From positions 206,001 through 270,000 of the forward strand of contig NZ_CP047569.1 in NCBI RefSeq assembly GCF_009903625.1: a stretch of 64,000 nucleotides of DNA, given 5' to 3'. This document shows positions 53,879-61,124 of this stretch, in pieces. Within the stretch, counting starts at the first letter, position 1, and every line of letters begins with the position of its first letter. Both the position numbers and the translations under genes were made by a program. This DNA is from Microbulbifer sp. ALW1 (GTDB lineage: Bacteria > Pseudomonadota > Gammaproteobacteria > Pseudomonadales > Cellvibrionaceae). The notes beneath the pieces are model-generated. The model saw only the letters and a list, made by a program, of their open reading frames with translations, did no database searches and had not been told where the DNA came from.

Positions 53879-54061
53879 CTAGAAAAATGGTGAGTGTTGG
53901 CCGGGATAGCCAATTACAGGCATTATGTGTAAATCTGAAATTCTTATTTTCAATCTTTGGGGCTTACTTTTTAACGGTCGCATACAGCTGGAATAGAGCT
54001 CGCTGCACCGAACACCATTGAAGTGAAAACCGAAGGAATCAACAGCAGGATTACTTGCCCC

Positions 54062-54307
54062 ATGACCGAAATCACACTTTCGAAAGACCAGAAAGAAAGA
54101 GCCGTAGAGAAAATCAAATCTTATTTTGAGGAAGAGCTACAGCAGGATATCGGTGGTTTTGAGGCGGAGTTTCTGCTGGATTTTCTTGCCAGAGAAATCG
54201 GACCCACTTTCTACAATCGCGGACTGTTCGACGCGCAGCAGATATTGAACGAAAAAATGGAAGAGTTCAGTTACACCATCCACGAACTGGAAAAGCCAGA
54301 AATCTGA
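54062..54307 (+). CDS. DUF2164 family protein
   Basis: The 81-aa protein begins MTEITLSKDQKERAVEKIK and includes YFEEELQQDIGGFEAEFLLDF and GPTFYNRGLFDAQ, the hallmarks of DUF2164. Function is unknown. The start at 54062 fits the family length; an upstream in-frame GTG (54023) would add 13 residues. Confidence 0.85.
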   Translation: MTEITLSKDQKERAVEKIKSYFEEELQQDIGGFEAEFLLDFLAREIGPTFYNRGLFDAQQILNEKMEEFSYTIHELEKPEI

Positions 54308-54541
54308 GCGTCGCTTCTCTTCAAGATGCCCCTTTACTCACTCTGCCGCAGCGACTGCGAGTAGCGGTCTGACAGTGCCCGAGTAACTGCCAGACCCGCT
54401 CACCGCCGACCATCGTACCAAAACAAAACGATCGTACTAACCGCTTTGTTCCTTTCATCTTTTGCTGTTTAGCGCCCAGAACTGGCAGCAAATTCCACAC
54501 AAATCGCACGGCCAGACCTATGTCGAAATACGGCAGGTGTT

Positions 54542-54552
54542 TGGCTTTACCA
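54542..54552. promoter_or_regulatory. Predicted GntR/FadR-family operator (PL3 lyase), exact match to uxaC site
   Basis: TGGCTTTACCA is the reverse complement of TGGTAAAGCCA, the 11-mer upstream of uxaC at 16325. The palindrome extends to TTTGG...CCAAA. It lies 217 bp upstream of the lyase start. Confidence 0.68.
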
Positions 54553-54564
54553 AAATCCACCATT

Positions 54565-54575
54565 TTGTAGTACCA
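54565..54575. promoter_or_regulatory. Second predicted GntR/FadR-family operator (PL3 lyase)
   Basis: TTGTAGTACCA satisfies the family pattern TNGTNNNACNA and starts 23 bp after the first site, about two helical turns. It adjoins an A+T-rich probable promoter. Confidence 0.5.
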
Positions 54576-54768
54576 AAATATAATATGAGCTAAACTGCCG
54601 CCCGCCGGGATTTCTCTTGCCCGGTAACTCGCTACCTGTAACGCGCTGTAGCCCCTCCTAACGCCATGCAGTACTGGCACCCGGTTGACGTTGAAGTCTT
54701 GTGGCCCCACTGCGGATCAGCCTTGATGCAAAGCTGAAGCCGAAAATAATCAATAAGATAAGGACTGC

Positions 54769-55956
54769 ATGATGAGAAAAATCTATTTTTCTTTTATTTC
54801 CCTTGCACTGCTGGTGCTCTGTACGAATGCGACCGCTCTGGATTCCGGTCGCTATGTGATTGTCTCGAAGCTCAACGGCAACGCCCTGGACGTAAACAGT
54901 TTTGACACCACTGACGGTGCCAATGTGATGACCTGGTTTACGCTCGGATACAACAACCAGCAGTTCGATATCACCCAGCTCAGCGATGGCAGCTACTCCA
55001 TACGTCCGGTACACAGTGGCAAGTCGCTGGATGTGTGGGAGTGGAACACCAATGATGGCGCAGAGTTGCGCCAGTGGACCTATACCGGAGGCGACAACCA
55101 GCGCTGGTGGATCGACAGCCAGGGCGGCAACTATTACTCGATCACTTCCAAGCTGAGTAATAAGGCCATCGATGTCTGGGGTGTGAGCATGTACGCGGGC
55201 GCCGACGCGCGGCTTTACACCTACTGGGGAGGTCCAGGCCAGTTGTGGACCTTCCAGAAAGTGGGCAGTTCCAGTGAATGCTATGCCGGTGCTTCTCTCT
55301 CCAACCGCTTTGTGGACTGCGGAGGCAAAACCATCGGGCTCAGTTGTTCCGGTGACAGCGAGAGCCAGCCTGCAGTACTCTCACTGAACAACGCTTCCAT
55401 CCGCAATGTAAAACTCGCGGCTAACGGCGGTTCCGATGGCATCCACTGTAACGGCGGTAACTGTACGCTCGCCGATGTGGTGTGGAACGATATCTGTGAA
55501 GATGCGGCCACCAATAAGTCCGAAGGCGGTACCATGACGATTGTTGGCGGCTCCGCTTACAACAGCACCGGTGGCTATGGCGGTACCCCGGACAAAATCT
55601 TCCAGCACAATTCCAAAAACAGTACCACCATCATTTCCGGTGGCTTCATGGCCACCGGCACTCACGGCAAACTGTGGCGCTCCTGTGGCAACTGCACCAA
55701 TAACGGTGGCCCGCGTAATGTGCTGATCTACGATGTAAACATCAATGCCGATATTGGCTCCATCGTCGGTGTAAACCGCAATTACGGTGACGTGGCCACT
55801 ATCCGCAATCTGCGTATCAAGAACTACAGCCAGGGAAGCCCACACGTATGTGACGAGTACCAGGGCGTACAGAAAGGCAGCTCCTCGACCAAATACGGAG
55901 AATACTGGAACACCGCTAACTGTGATGTATCCACTTCCGACGTCAGTGTCTACTGA
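54769..55956 (+). CDS. Secreted PL3 pectate lyase with N-terminal ricin-type lectin (CBM13) domain
   Basis: The 395-aa product has a signal peptide (FISLALLVLCTNATA). A beta-trefoil ricin-like domain follows (about 25-165) with three repeats: LNGNALDVNS, HSGKSLDVWEWN, LSNKAIDVWG, plus QxW-type NNQQF, NQRWW, GQLWTF. The C-terminal domain (about 170-395) shows PL3 hallmarks DGIHCNGGNCTLADVVW, CEDAATNKSEGG, DKIFQHN, GKLWRSCGNC, with Cys-rich beta-helix turns. PL3 enzymes cleave polygalacturonate by beta-elimination with calcium, yielding the unsaturated oligomers used by GH105 and KduI. AAGGA precedes the ATG. It lies far from the other pectin genes but shares their operators. Confidence 0.92.
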   Translation: MMRKIYFSFISLALLVLCTNATALDSGRYVIVSKLNGNALDVNSFDTTDGANVMTWFTLGYNNQQFDITQLSDGSYSIRPVHSGKSLDVWEWNTNDGAELRQWTYTGGDNQRWWIDSQGGNYYSITSKLSNKAIDVWGVSMYAGADARLYTYWGGPGQLWTFQKVGSSSECYAGASLSNRFVDCGGKTIGLSCSGDSESQPAVLSLNNASIRNVKLAANGGSDGIHCNGGNCTLADVVWNDICEDAATNKSEGGTMTIVGGSAYNSTGGYGGTPDKIFQHNSKNSTTIISGGFMATGTHGKLWRSCGNCTNNGGPRNVLIYDVNINADIGSIVGVNRNYGDVATIRNLRIKNYSQGSPHVCDEYQGVQKGSSSTKYGEYWNTANCDVSTSDVSVY

Positions 55957-55968
55957 TCGCTGACCGCA

Positions 55969-55992
55969 GGGACCGGGCGTAATGCCCGGCCC
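55969..55992 (+). other. GC hairpin after the PL3 lyase
   Basis: GGG plus CCGGGC (55969-55978) pairs with GCCCGG plus CCC (55984-55992) around a 5-nt loop. It lies 12 bp after the lyase stop but no T-run follows, so it is a possible mRNA 3' hairpin rather than a standard terminator. Confidence 0.5.
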
Positions 55993-56180
55993 CTCACCCG
56001 ACCACAAATCGCGCTACCGATTTCTCTAGCTGCTTATCTAGCTACTTCTCTAGCGAATTCCTTAGCCACGTTATTAATCAATTCTCCGTGCATTTCACTG
56101 TCCATTGCGCAATCCTTGTGGAAAACTATGTGCCAGACAATTTTTCACTCGGCACAGGTTTATAACCCATAGGGAAGATA

Positions 56181-56783
56181 GTGCATACCCCGAAACACTT
56201 TTCTGTCACCGACAACAATGAACTCCTCGCGTTCATCGCGAAAAATGCATTTGGGCAGTTGATTTCAACGGTGGACGGCCGCCCGGTTGCCACGCATATG
56301 CCATTTTTGGTCTCAGACGATGGATGCAAACTCCTTGGGCATTTCGCGAAAATAAATCCGCAGCACCGTGAACTTGGCAATCAGGAAGCGCTTGTCACTT
56401 TTCAGGGACCTCACGATTATATTTCCCCCTCCTGGTATTCGGGCCCCGGCGTTCCCACCTGGAATTATCAAGCAGTCCATGTTTACGGCCGCTGTGCCTT
56501 GATTACGGATCCAGGGCAACTCAAGCACATCGTCGACGCGCTGACGCACAAATACGAATCGGGCTTCCCCAACCCCTGGCAACCAAGCTACAGAGACGCA
56601 ATGCTGAATGCCATTGTCGGTGTGGAAATCACCATTTCCGAAATTCAGGGGCAGTACAAGCTGAGCCAAAATCGTCCGGCGCAGGACCGGCGCCAGGTGA
56701 TTGATCAACTGAAAGCCATAAACGCCAACGATCTGGCTGCGGCCATGGAGAAAGTGGCGCTAAGCGAGAAAATGGAGCCGTGA
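56181..56783 (+). CDS. PaiB family FMN-binding protein / negative regulator
   Basis: The 200-aa protein has the PaiB pattern: HFSVTDNNELLAFIAKNAFG, VATHMPFLV, GHFAKINPQ, FQGPHDYISPSWY and the PTWNYQAVHVYG segment. PaiB proteins have a split-barrel flavin-binding fold; B. subtilis PaiB is described as a negative regulator. The start is a GTG at 56181, six bases after AGGGAAG. It appears to stand alone. Confidence 0.9.
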   Translation: MHTPKHFSVTDNNELLAFIAKNAFGQLISTVDGRPVATHMPFLVSDDGCKLLGHFAKINPQHRELGNQEALVTFQGPHDYISPSWYSGPGVPTWNYQAVHVYGRCALITDPGQLKHIVDALTHKYESGFPNPWQPSYRDAMLNAIVGVEITISEIQGQYKLSQNRPAQDRRQVIDQLKAINANDLAAAMEKVALSEKMEP

Positions 56784-56854
56784 CACTGATGCGGTCAGAC
56801 TTCCCAACTCAGACTTCCCAACAATGTCTCCGCGCATGAACCACCGGGGGCGGC

Positions 56855-57193
56855 ATGCTTGGTGATACTGCGTTCGCACAGATGGCACTGCCGCTGCTGG
56901 GTTATCTGGCCCTTTTGAACCTGCTGACCTACGGACTCTACGCCTGGGATAAATCCGCAGCACGCAGAGGCGCCTGGCGAATCAAGGAAAACACCCTGCA
57001 TACACTCGCCCTCGCCGGAGGCTGGCCCGCCGCGCTCATCGCCAGGCACCGGCTGCGCCACAAGACGCGCAAGCAACCATTCCGGTCGCTATTCTGGATC
57101 ACGGTGATTGCCAATATCGCCATCCTTCTCTTCCTGCTCACGCCCGAGGGCAACGCCTTTCTTCACAGTTTGCTGTCAGCGCTTCCTTTCTGA
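56855..57193 (+). CDS. DUF1294 family membrane protein
   Basis: The 112-aa protein has the DUF1294 motif LTYGLYAWDKSAARRGAWRI and ENTLHTLALAGGWPAALIARH, KTRKQPFRSLFW, with about three membrane helices. Function is unknown; the domain is often fused to a cold-shock domain, absent here. GGGGGCGG precedes the ATG. The next gene starts close behind its stop. Confidence 0.87.
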   Translation: MLGDTAFAQMALPLLGYLALLNLLTYGLYAWDKSAARRGAWRIKENTLHTLALAGGWPAALIARHRLRHKTRKQPFRSLFWITVIANIAILLFLLTPEGNAFLHSLLSALPF

Positions 57194-57205
57194 ATGGGGA
57201 TAAAA

Positions 57206-57505
57206 ATGGATAAACCTACCTTTCTCAATGAAGTCGAACGGCGATTCACCCAGTTATTCAAGGCCTCCAAGGGTGGCTATGCGATACCGCCAGCGGAACG
57301 CCACCGCCTGCAGGGTTTTATGCAGGCGGGCGTGTTCATGAACCTGTGCAATCGCATTGAACTCAACGCCATTATGGAAAAAACGCATCTCGCGATATTT
57401 CGCAAGACCATTGAAGAGCGAAAACTGGACACGCCGGTGTCGTGGATTTACGAGGAGACGGACTACAGTCTGTACGAGACCCCAGCCTATGAGCGGCGCT
57501 ATTAG
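57206..57505 (+). CDS. Small conserved-looking protein of unknown function
   Basis: The 99-aa product starts MDKPTFLNEVERRF, is mixed-charge and probably cytoplasmic, and ends PAYERRY. GGGGATAAAA precedes the ATG at 57206; an ATG at 57194 overlaps that ribosome site and is less likely. It lies 12 bp after the DUF1294 gene and may be co-transcribed with it. I do not recognise the family. Confidence 0.6.
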   Translation: MDKPTFLNEVERRFTQLFKASKGGYAIPPAERHRLQGFMQAGVFMNLCNRIELNAIMEKTHLAIFRKTIEERKLDTPVSWIYEETDYSLYETPAYERRY

Positions 57506-57566
57506 ATTCTCACTGCCTGCTCCCAGCCAAGCGGATACACGATTCCGGGGTTGACCCCTCACCTCC

Positions 57567-57600
57567 TTCACATATACTTGCTTAATCAAGCATATGTGAA
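57567..57600. promoter_or_regulatory. Palindromic operator of the MarR-family gene
   Basis: TTCACATAT and ATATGTGAA form the outer arms, with CTTG and CAAG inside, giving a 34-bp interrupted palindrome with one internal mismatch pair. It ends 9 bp before the MarR start, overlapping the expected promoter/leader, and is a probable autoregulatory MarR site. Confidence 0.72.
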
Positions 57601-57609
57601 GAGGTTTTT

Positions 57610-58032
57610 ATGTCTCAGCAGTCCATCAGTTCCCTGGTCATTACCCAGAATGCCCTGTTGGCCACCCGGCTCGCGCGGAAGATGACCAATCGGCTCAGTG
57701 TGCACGGTATCAGCCTGACAGAATACCTAGTGATGGATTACCTGAGCCAGACGGCCCACGGCGAGCCATCCAGAATTGAACTGGCCGAGCATCTCGGCAT
57801 GAGCGCTTCCGGGGTGACCCGCCTGCTCGCGCCGATGGAGAAAACCGGCATCATCGAAACCTTCAAAAACCCGCGCGACTCCCGCCAGAGCTTGGTGAAG
57901 CTTTCCGCTACCGGCCACAAGCTGTTTGCAGAAGCCAGTGTCAGCTTTGGACATATTTCCAGTGACCTCACCGACAAACTGAGCCAGAGTCAGCAAACCA
58001 AACTGGTCGAGCTACTGGGGAGATTGCTGTGA
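57610..58032 (+). CDS. MarR family transcriptional regulator
   Basis: The 140-aa protein has a winged helix (about 40-100) with [39 protein letters not shown] and the wing [16 protein letters not shown], flanked by dimerisation helices. The palindrome at 57567-57600 directly upstream suggests autorepression. Its stop overlaps the start of the acetyltransferase gene by 4 bp, so the two form an operon. Confidence 0.92.
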   Translation: MSQQSISSLVITQNALLATRLARKMTNRLSVHGISLTEYLVMDYLSQTAHGEPSRIELAEHLGMSASGVTRLLAPMEKTGIIETFKNPRDSRQSLVKLSATGHKLFAEASVSFGHISSDLTDKLSQSQQTKLVELLGRLL

Positions 58033-58616
58033 GCGAAAAACAGAAAATGCTGGCGGGGGAAATGTATGCCCCTGCCGATCCGGAGCTGACGGCACTGCGC
58101 ACCCGGGCCCGCCAGTTGTTCGAAGCCTACAACCGCACGGGGATCGACAGCAGCGAAGAGCGATCGGTCCTATTGCGCGAGCTGCTCGGCAGCTGTGGCG
58201 AGAATATTGTCATAGAGCCCGCCTTTTACTGCGACTACGGGGAAAACATCCACGTCGGCGAGAACTTCTTTGCCAATTTTGGCTGCGTCATTCTGGATGT
58301 GGCAGAGGTGCGCTTTGGGGATAACTGCATGCTGGCACCACAGGTCGGCATCTACACCGCTACTCACCCGCTGGATCCGGTGGAACGACGAAGTGGGCTG
58401 GAGTACGCCAAACCCATCACCATCGGCAACGACTGCTGGATCGGTGGTATGGCGGTGATCAATCCCGGGGTAACCCTCGGCAATAACGTGGTAGTCGCAT
58501 CCGGTGCGGTGGTGACCAAGAGTTTTGGCGATAACGTGGTATTGGCAGGCAACCCAGCCAGAGTGATTCGTACCATCGAGCCGAAAATCGAACCAAAAAT
58601 CGAACCGAACACATAA
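58029..58616 (+). CDS. Sugar O-acetyltransferase, LacA/NodL/Maa family
   Basis: The 195-aa protein begins with the MAC domain ([19 protein letters not shown]) and continues into a hexapeptide beta-helix with [31 protein letters not shown] (catalytic His) and [20 protein letters not shown]. It acetylates a sugar hydroxyl with acetyl-CoA. The start is a GTG overlapping the MarR stop. The C-terminus carries a short repeat, [12 protein letters not shown], absent from typical members. Confidence 0.9.
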   Translation: MSEKQKMLAGEMYAPADPELTALRTRARQLFEAYNRTGIDSSEERSVLLRELLGSCGENIVIEPAFYCDYGENIHVGENFFANFGCVILDVAEVRFGDNCMLAPQVGIYTATHPLDPVERRSGLEYAKPITIGNDCWIGGMAVINPGVTLGNNVVVASGAVVTKSFGDNVVLAGNPARVIRTIEPKIEPKIEPNT

Positions 58617-58659
58617 CCGATCATTAACCCTTCACCGCCACTCCCCGGGAGAACCACCG

Positions 58660-59277
58660 TTGAATATCGGAATTTATATCTACGACGATGCCGAGGTGCT
58701 GGATTTTTCCGGCCCGTTTGAAGTGTTTTCAACAGCCAGCCGACTGAGTGCACCGGCCGGGCAGTTCAAGGTATTTTTGATCGCAGAAGAAGCGCGCACA
58801 GTAAATGCCAGAGGCGGCTACCCGGTGGTCCCCCACTGCAGTATCGACAATCACCCCGCACTGGACCTGCTCATTGTGGTCGGCGGTGTTCACACCAACG
58901 AACTGACAAAGCCGGCCGTAATTGACTGGGTTAGACGTACAGCAAAAAACACCAAGCTGGTTACTTCGGTGTGTACCGGTGCTTTTATCCTCGCGCAGGC
59001 GGGCTTGCTGACCGGACTGGATGTGACTACCCACTGGGAGGATCAGCAGGCATTGCAAACAACGTTTCCCGACCTCAATGTCATCGCCAATCAACGCTGG
59101 GTGGATCAGGGCAAGTTTGTGACTTCCGGCGGTATTTCCGCCGGTATTGATATGAGCCTGCACTTGGTAGCCCGGCTCGCGTCACCCGAGCTCGCGAAAC
59201 TGACCGCCCGTCAAATGGAATATGAATGGCACACCAACACGCATCCGGAAACCTATGTGAACCAACAACCATGCTGA
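58660..59277 (+). CDS. DJ-1/PfpI family protein (isonitrile hydratase/AraC-N-terminal-like)
   Basis: The 205-aa protein has the GATase1-like fold: YDDAEVLDFSGPFEVF, the nucleophile-elbow Cys in TSVCTGAFILAQAGLL, TTHWEDQQAL and TSGGISAGIDMSLHL. It is closest in pattern to ThiJ/PfpI proteins and the ligand domain of GATase-AraC regulators, but has no DNA-binding domain. The start is a TTG after CGGGAG. It is in the MarR-acetyltransferase direction, 44 bp downstream. Confidence 0.86.
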   Translation: MNIGIYIYDDAEVLDFSGPFEVFSTASRLSAPAGQFKVFLIAEEARTVNARGGYPVVPHCSIDNHPALDLLIVVGGVHTNELTKPAVIDWVRRTAKNTKLVTSVCTGAFILAQAGLLTGLDVTTHWEDQQALQTTFPDLNVIANQRWVDQGKFVTSGGISAGIDMSLHLVARLASPELAKLTARQMEYEWHTNTHPETYVNQQPC

Positions 59278-59321
59278 ATCAGAATACCGTCGCTTGACGA
59301 CGCATCACGAAGGAACGCACC

Positions 59322-59765
59322 ATGAAAATCAGGACTTTATACGGTTTTACCCTCGCACTCACCTGCAGTGCCAGCTGCTTTGGTGATCAACTCCTGCAGA
59401 CTTCCACCACTTGGGCTGGCGAGAAGCTGGCATATCCCGACGGACAGGCTCAAATTAACTCCGAAAAACTGCGCATTCCCGCCGGCAAAACTTCGCCGTT
59501 CCACTGCCACCCGGTGCCCACCATGGGGTATATCCTCAAGGGCGATGTGCAGGTGGAAACCAAAGACGGTAATAAAACGCTGCTAAAACAGGGCGAGTCT
59601 GCCGTCGAGGTACTGAAAACCCTGCACCGCGGTACCGCGGTAAATGGCGATGTGGAAATTATCGTCTTCTATGCCGGCGCCGAGGGTATTCCCACAACGG
59701 TAATGGCAGGCAGTGATTCGAGTCACGCACTGTGCACGCCCTCGGCAGTGGCAGAACCATCATGA
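59322..59765 (+). CDS. Secreted cupin domain protein
   Basis: The 147-aa product has a signal peptide (LYGFTLALTCSASCFG) and a small cupin barrel with PFHCHPVPTMGYILKGDVQVE, containing metal-type His positions, and a later VLKTLHRG. Its role is unknown; a periplasmic metal-binding or detoxification function is possible. GAAGGAACG precedes the ATG. Confidence 0.83.
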   Translation: MKIRTLYGFTLALTCSASCFGDQLLQTSTTWAGEKLAYPDGQAQINSEKLRIPAGKTSPFHCHPVPTMGYILKGDVQVETKDGNKTLLKQGESAVEVLKTLHRGTAVNGDVEIIVFYAGAEGIPTTVMAGSDSSHALCTPSAVAEPS

Positions 59766-59923
59766 AGACCCGCCAGGCCCCGGCCCTGCAGGACCAGATG
59801 AGCCGTGCCGATACCGACCTAAGCGGCCTCTAGCAAGCCACACTAGAATGAGGCTTCGCGCATTCGAGACCGGGCAATCCGCCCGATCTGTCCTCACCTT
59901 TTTATGCCGCGAGGAGAGACAAT

Positions 59924-60481
59924 ATGGCACAAGAAAACCTAATTAATGGGATCGATGTCGACCAGCTGTCCAGCACCATAGAACAGGTCAAGGAAAACCC
60001 GAAAATCGCCGAGTTCCAGTTTCGCGCAACCAACACCTGGTTGGGCGGCACGCACAATCGCGCGACCGTGAAAAGTTTCTATGGCGCGCTACAGGAAGAT
60101 GACTCTCGAGACCCACTGGTCTTCGAGATCGACGAACCACCGGTACTCTGTGGCAAAAATCTGGGGGCCAATCCGGTGGAGTACCTGCTTGTCGCCCTTT
60201 CCGGCTGCCTGACCACCAGTCTTATTGCCCACTCAGCCGCTCGGGGGATTGAAATCCACAAGGTAGAGCCCCGCTATGAGGGCGACCTGGACCTTCAGGG
60301 ATTTCTCGGGGTGTCGGAGGATGTCCCCGTTGGCTACAAAGATATTCGGATATATTTCAAAATCGATGCCGATCTGTCGCAAGCACAGAAAGAAGAGCTG
60401 ATTCAGATGGCTCAGAAATACTCACCAGTTTTCAATAGCATTGCGAAACCGGTTCCTGTGTCCGTTTTACTGGACAGCTAG
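59924..60481 (+). CDS. OsmC family protein
   Basis: The 185-aa protein has the OsmC/Ohr fold, with NPVEYLLVALSGCLTTSLIAHSA containing the conserved Cys and a C-terminal KYSPVFNSIAKPVPV. Only one of the two redox Cys is evident (KYSPVF in place of KYCPV), so classical peroxidase activity is doubtful. GAGGAGAG precedes the ATG. Confidence 0.88.
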   Translation: MAQENLINGIDVDQLSSTIEQVKENPKIAEFQFRATNTWLGGTHNRATVKSFYGALQEDDSRDPLVFEIDEPPVLCGKNLGANPVEYLLVALSGCLTTSLIAHSAARGIEIHKVEPRYEGDLDLQGFLGVSEDVPVGYKDIRIYFKIDADLSQAQKEELIQMAQKYSPVFNSIAKPVPVSVLLDS

Positions 60482-60604
60482 CAGCATTGTCGGTGGCGAC
60501 AATCGCCAGAATGAAAATACGGATTTGGCAATGTACGCGGGTAGTCACTGGACATTGGCGCCCGCCCGGTTAACCTGTGCCAAATTTTTTCTACTGGCAC
60601 CAAA

Positions 60605-60988
60605 ATGCTGAAAGCCCTGCACCACGCCGCCATCATCTGCTCCGATTACCAGCGCTCAAAGTTGTTCTACACCGACATTCTGGGACTGGAAGTACTCGCG
60701 GAAAATTACCGTGCCGCGCGCAATTCCTGGAAACTAGACCTACTGCTGCCAAATGGTGGCCAGGTGGAGCTGTTTTCCTTCCCCGAGGCACCGGCACGGC
60801 CGAGCTACCCGGAGGCCCAAGGCTTGCGGCACCTGGCGTTTGTGGTGGACTCCGTGGACGATGTGAAAGCGCAACTGGAGGTGCGCGGGGTAGCGGTGGA
60901 ACCGGTGCGGGTGGACGAATACACCGGTAAGCGTTTCACCTTCTTTAGCGACCCGGACGGATTGCCACTGGAGTTGTACGAGCAGTAG
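60605..60988 (+). CDS. VOC family protein, glyoxalase I-like (GloA2/YaeR type)
   Basis: The 127-aa protein begins MLKALHHAAIICSDYQRSK and has GLEVLAENYRAARNSWKLDL, GLRHLAFVVDSVDD and FFSDPDGLPLELYEQ, the VOC metal-site pattern (His, His, Glu). It resembles small YaeR-type members whose substrate is unclear. The ribosome site is weak. Confidence 0.9.
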   Translation: MLKALHHAAIICSDYQRSKLFYTDILGLEVLAENYRAARNSWKLDLLLPNGGQVELFSFPEAPARPSYPEAQGLRHLAFVVDSVDDVKAQLEVRGVAVEPVRVDEYTGKRFTFFSDPDGLPLELYEQ

Positions 60989-61062
60989 CCGGCCTACTAT
61001 TTTTTTACCGGCTATCCGTAACGGTGGTACAGCATATAAACCAGTGTTTTGTCGCGATCAAT

Positions 61063-61090
61063 AAAAAAGGGGGAGCAAAGCTCCCCCTTT
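61063..61090 (-). terminator. Intrinsic terminator of the HExxH metalloprotease gene
   Basis: GGGGGAGC (61069-61076) pairs with GCTCCCCC (61080-61087) around a 3-nt loop. On the minus strand it is followed by six T, 35 bp past the stop at 61125. Confidence 0.88.
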
Positions 61091-61124
61091 CAGGTCTGAT
61101 AGGTCTTTATATTTTCGCGGCCAT

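Larger units (their letters stand above)
54308..54768. other. Intergenic region upstream of the PL3 pectate lyase
   Basis: This 461-bp region contains two adjacent uronate-type operator sites (54542-54552 and 54565-54575), followed by an A+T-rich stretch (about 54573-54596) that could hold the lyase promoter. An imperfect inverted repeat (AGCGGTCTG/CAGACCCGCT) lies near 54361-54404. No gene is seen. Confidence 0.55.

Noticed and set aside
60577..60930. A 117-codon plus-strand frame
   Set aside because: Shadow of the VOC-family gene at 60605-60988, which has clear family motifs in the other frame.
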